DNA from: an uncultured Ruminococcus sp.
GTDB lineage: Bacteria > Bacillota > Clostridia > Oscillospirales > CAG-272
DNA length: 7,085 nucleotides
Direction of reading: 5' to 3'
Assembly (NCBI GenBank): GCA_902796505.1
Contig: CADBPA010000076.1
Span: 1 to 7,085 of the forward strand
Of the stretch, positions 5,585 to 7,085 are shown piece after piece. Position 1 is the first letter of the stretch, and each line of letters opens with the position of its first letter. The position numbers and the translations under genes are program-made. The notes under the pieces are model-generated. The model did no database searches. It was not told the DNA's origin and saw only the letters and a program-made list of their open reading frames with translations.

Positions 5585-7085
5585 ATGGCACAGCAGCATT
5601 TTTATTCCTGCGTTCCCGCCCGGATGAGTATGTTTTTGCGCACCGACGGGTTTGACACCTTCGCGGCGGCGCGGGAGCTTGACGAAGAATGGATCGAGAG
5701 CGAGCTTGCCCCCGTTCTTTCCGCGAAGATCGGGAAGAACGAGCTGGACGGCATCCGCCTCGGCACGCTGCCGCCGGCGTATTTCTGCTTCTTTACCAAA
5801 ACCGAACGGAAGCTGGTCGAAAGCCGGCTCACCTATATCGCCAAGGACTACACCGGCGAGCGCCCCTCCTTCCTGATCCATTCGCTGATCGCCTCGGAGG
5901 AGGAAAAGCGCGCCCTGCTCTCGGACGAGGGACGGGCGATGCTCGATCCTTCGGTCTTTGTCTCGGATATCGCGCCCTTCGCGCTCACCTCGCCAGAGGC
6001 GAAACCCGACGAGGACTGCCCCGACCTGCCGTTTCCATCCGTCCCGGCGCCCGATCCCGGTATTCTGCTCGAAAAATATCCCGAGCGCGTCATCCGCCGG
6101 CTGATCTTTGCGATGATCGCCTCGGCGTGCGGCAAGGGCAAGCCGATCTATATCACCCTGCCCGGCGAGCCGAAGGATCTTTCGGACGGCGCGCTGGAGA
6201 TCCTCAACGCCGTCTATCCGCTCTTCCCCTCGCCCCTGCGCGCGGCGCTGTCCTTTGTGACCTATCAAGGCGAGTACGCGAAATTTCCGCAGTTTCTGAT
6301 CCATTTTCTTCCGGAGAGCGCCTTCAAAGTCCCCGCCGAGCGCGGCTGGCTTTTCAATATGACGACCTCTCTTGCCGACGGCATTCCCGACGCGCTCTAC
6401 CGCGACAACGAGCAGATCGCCGATTTCTTCTTTTCGCTGATCGGCGAGCCGGAGATCCGGCGGGAATTTCTCGCCTTTTTCGGGCGCGTTCTCGAAAAGA
6501 GCAAGCCGGAATTTGAGCTTTCGCTCAAGAATTTGACAAGTATTGTTTACTTATACCGGCAGACCAGCGGCCGGTATGACGAAAAAAAGATCCTCCCGGA
6601 CGACGACGCGGTGTACGATCTTCTCTGCCGTTATGAGAAGCACCGCACGGCGCTTTCGCCAAAGGAGCGCGCCGTCACGCTCTCGGTGATCGGGCGGTAT
6701 CTCAAGGCGCACGTGCAGATCCCGAAGAACAGTTTCGGGAAGATCGCAAAGTTTTACCCGACCGAGCCTTCGGAAGCGAAGCGCGCGGTCATGCGGATCC
6801 TGCTCGATATGATCCATACCGACATTATGCGCGATAAGATTTTCCGCTTCATCGCGCAGGTATACGCGACCGAGCCTGAGGAAAGCCGCGCCGAGATCGC
6901 CGAAAGCCTGATCCGCGTCTTTTACGGAGGTTTTCTGCAAAACCAGATCCTCCGCCTTCTCGCCGAGAATTTCGCCGGCGAGTCCGAGCATACGCGGGAT
7001 CTCATCGTCGGCAAGCTGATCCTCTCGATCCGCACGGCGGCGATCCAGGACGCGATCCTCGATTTCTTCCGCTCCTTCTATCCGG
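5585..7085 (+). CDS. GAP1-N2-like (GTPase-associated protein) large protein, 3' end outside the window
   Basis: A single frame stays open from ATG 5585 to the window edge, giving 500 residues. AGGAG at 5571-5575 is nine bases before the ATG. The N-terminus MAQQHFYSCV, then TDGFDTFAAARELD (20-33), LPPAYFCFF (62-70), and YIAKDYTGERPSFLIHSLI (84-102) resemble the pattern I recall for GAP1-N2: QQHYYT, GFDT, a final LD, a DFTGxRxxFxTH stretch. The middle part has KGKPIYITLPGEP (184-196) and FPSPLRAALSFVTYQ (214-228), which also fits that group; from about residue 280 the protein is helical, with a Tyr/Phe/Leu-rich repeat-like character. No signal peptide, membrane segment or Walker motif is visible. 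GAP1 proteins have been proposed to work with small GTPases in conflict or signalling systems. No GTPase gene is visible here. The 42-base gap behind pilB suggests co-transcription, but a functional link to the pilus is not shown. Recognition is from memory of the family pattern, not a search. Confidence 0.7.
   Translation, partial: MAQQHFYSCVPARMSMFLRTDGFDTFAAARELDEEWIESELAPVLSAKIGKNELDGIRLGTLPPAYFCFFTKTERKLVESRLTYIAKDYTGERPSFLIHSLIASEEEKRALLSDEGRAMLDPSVFVSDIAPFALTSPEAKPDEDCPDLPFPSVPAPDPGILLEKYPERVIRRLIFAMIASACGKGKPIYITLPGEPKDLSDGALEILNAVYPLFPSPLRAALSFVTYQGEYAKFPQFLIHFLPESAFKVPAERGWLFNMTTSLADGIPDALYRDNEQIADFFFSLIGEPEIRREFLAFFGRVLEKSKPEFELSLKNLTSIVYLYRQTSGRYDEKKILPDDDAVYDLLCRYEKHRTALSPKERAVTLSVIGRYLKAHVQIPKNSFGKIAKFYPTEPSEAKRAVMRILLDMIHTDIMRDKIFRFIAQVYATEPEESRAEIAESLIRVFYGGFLQNQILRLLAENFAGESEHTRDLIVGKLILSIRTAAIQDAILDFFRSFYP
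6553..6577. repeat. Perfect 8-bp inverted repeat inside the GAP1-like gene
   Basis: ATACCGGC at 6553-6560 is the exact reverse complement of GCCGGTAT at 6570-6577, with a nine-base loop between them. The stem can be extended outward by a T-G and a T-A pair. No T-run follows on either strand, so it is not an intrinsic terminator. It lies in codons 323-331 of the gene, right after a short AT-rich stretch. It could form an mRNA hairpin or be a chance palindrome in GC-rich coding DNA. Confidence 0.45.

Noticed and set aside
5689..6516. A 275-codon plus-strand reading frame overlapping the GAP1-like gene.
   Set aside because: Its product is Arg/Ala/Pro-rich with no domain signal, while the frame from 5585 has a ribosome binding site, natural composition and family-like motifs.
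6533..6556. Possible internal promoter: TTGACA followed by TTATAC.
   Set aside because: The spacer is only 12 bases and no gene starts nearby downstream in the window.
6583..6589. In-phase A AAA AAG slippery heptamer in the GAP1-like gene, close to a hairpin.
   Set aside because: The same in-phase heptamer occurs in the PilM-like gene (near 632) and in pilB (near 4338). Here the hairpin lies upstream rather than downstream, and the -1 frame ends after about 15 codons. Chance in lysine-rich stretches explains it.

Overview
The window is a single plus-strand gene run with short gaps (5 to 42 bases) and good ribosome binding sites before most genes. It looks like the inner part of a type IV pilus (T4P) or type II secretion-like operon, followed by the start of a different kind of gene. 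The DNA is GC-rich, and codons ending in C or G dominate. The family features (a Gram-positive-style pilus set with no secretin in view, and a last protein resembling a family I associate mainly with Clostridia and actinobacteria) suggest a high-GC member of the Clostridia. That assignment is an inference; no rRNA or other marker gene is present.

Layout: (1) the last 21 codons of an unidentified gene, ending at 67; (2) a 126-residue single-membrane-pass protein (73-453) with a prepilin/TadE-like N-terminus; (3) a 425-residue PilM-like actin-fold protein (486-1763) with degraded nucleotide-binding motifs and an extra acidic linker; (4) a full-length prepilin peptidase PilD (1781-2581) with its cysteine quartet and both catalytic aspartates; (5) the inner-membrane platform protein PilC/GspF (2597-3823); (6) the assembly ATPase PilB/GspE (3851-5542) with all its motifs; (7) the first 500 codons of a large protein (5585 to beyond the window end) whose N-terminus resembles the GAP1-N2 domain of GTPase-associated proteins.

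How they should work together: PilD cleaves (and probably N-methylates) prepilin-like proteins such as gene 2. PilB hydrolyses ATP in the cytoplasm and drives PilC, which lifts pilin subunits out of the membrane into a filament. The PilM-like protein probably links the cytoplasmic ATPase to the membrane platform. PilN, PilO, the retraction ATPase PilT and a clear major pilin are not in the window. The most interesting point is the co-directional GAP1-like gene 42 bases behind pilB. It is not a pilus component by family, and GAP1 proteins have been proposed to belong to GTPase-centred conflict systems.

Every stretch over 300 bases is coding. I saw no tRNA, rRNA, CRISPR array, insertion sequence, convincing promoter or terminator.
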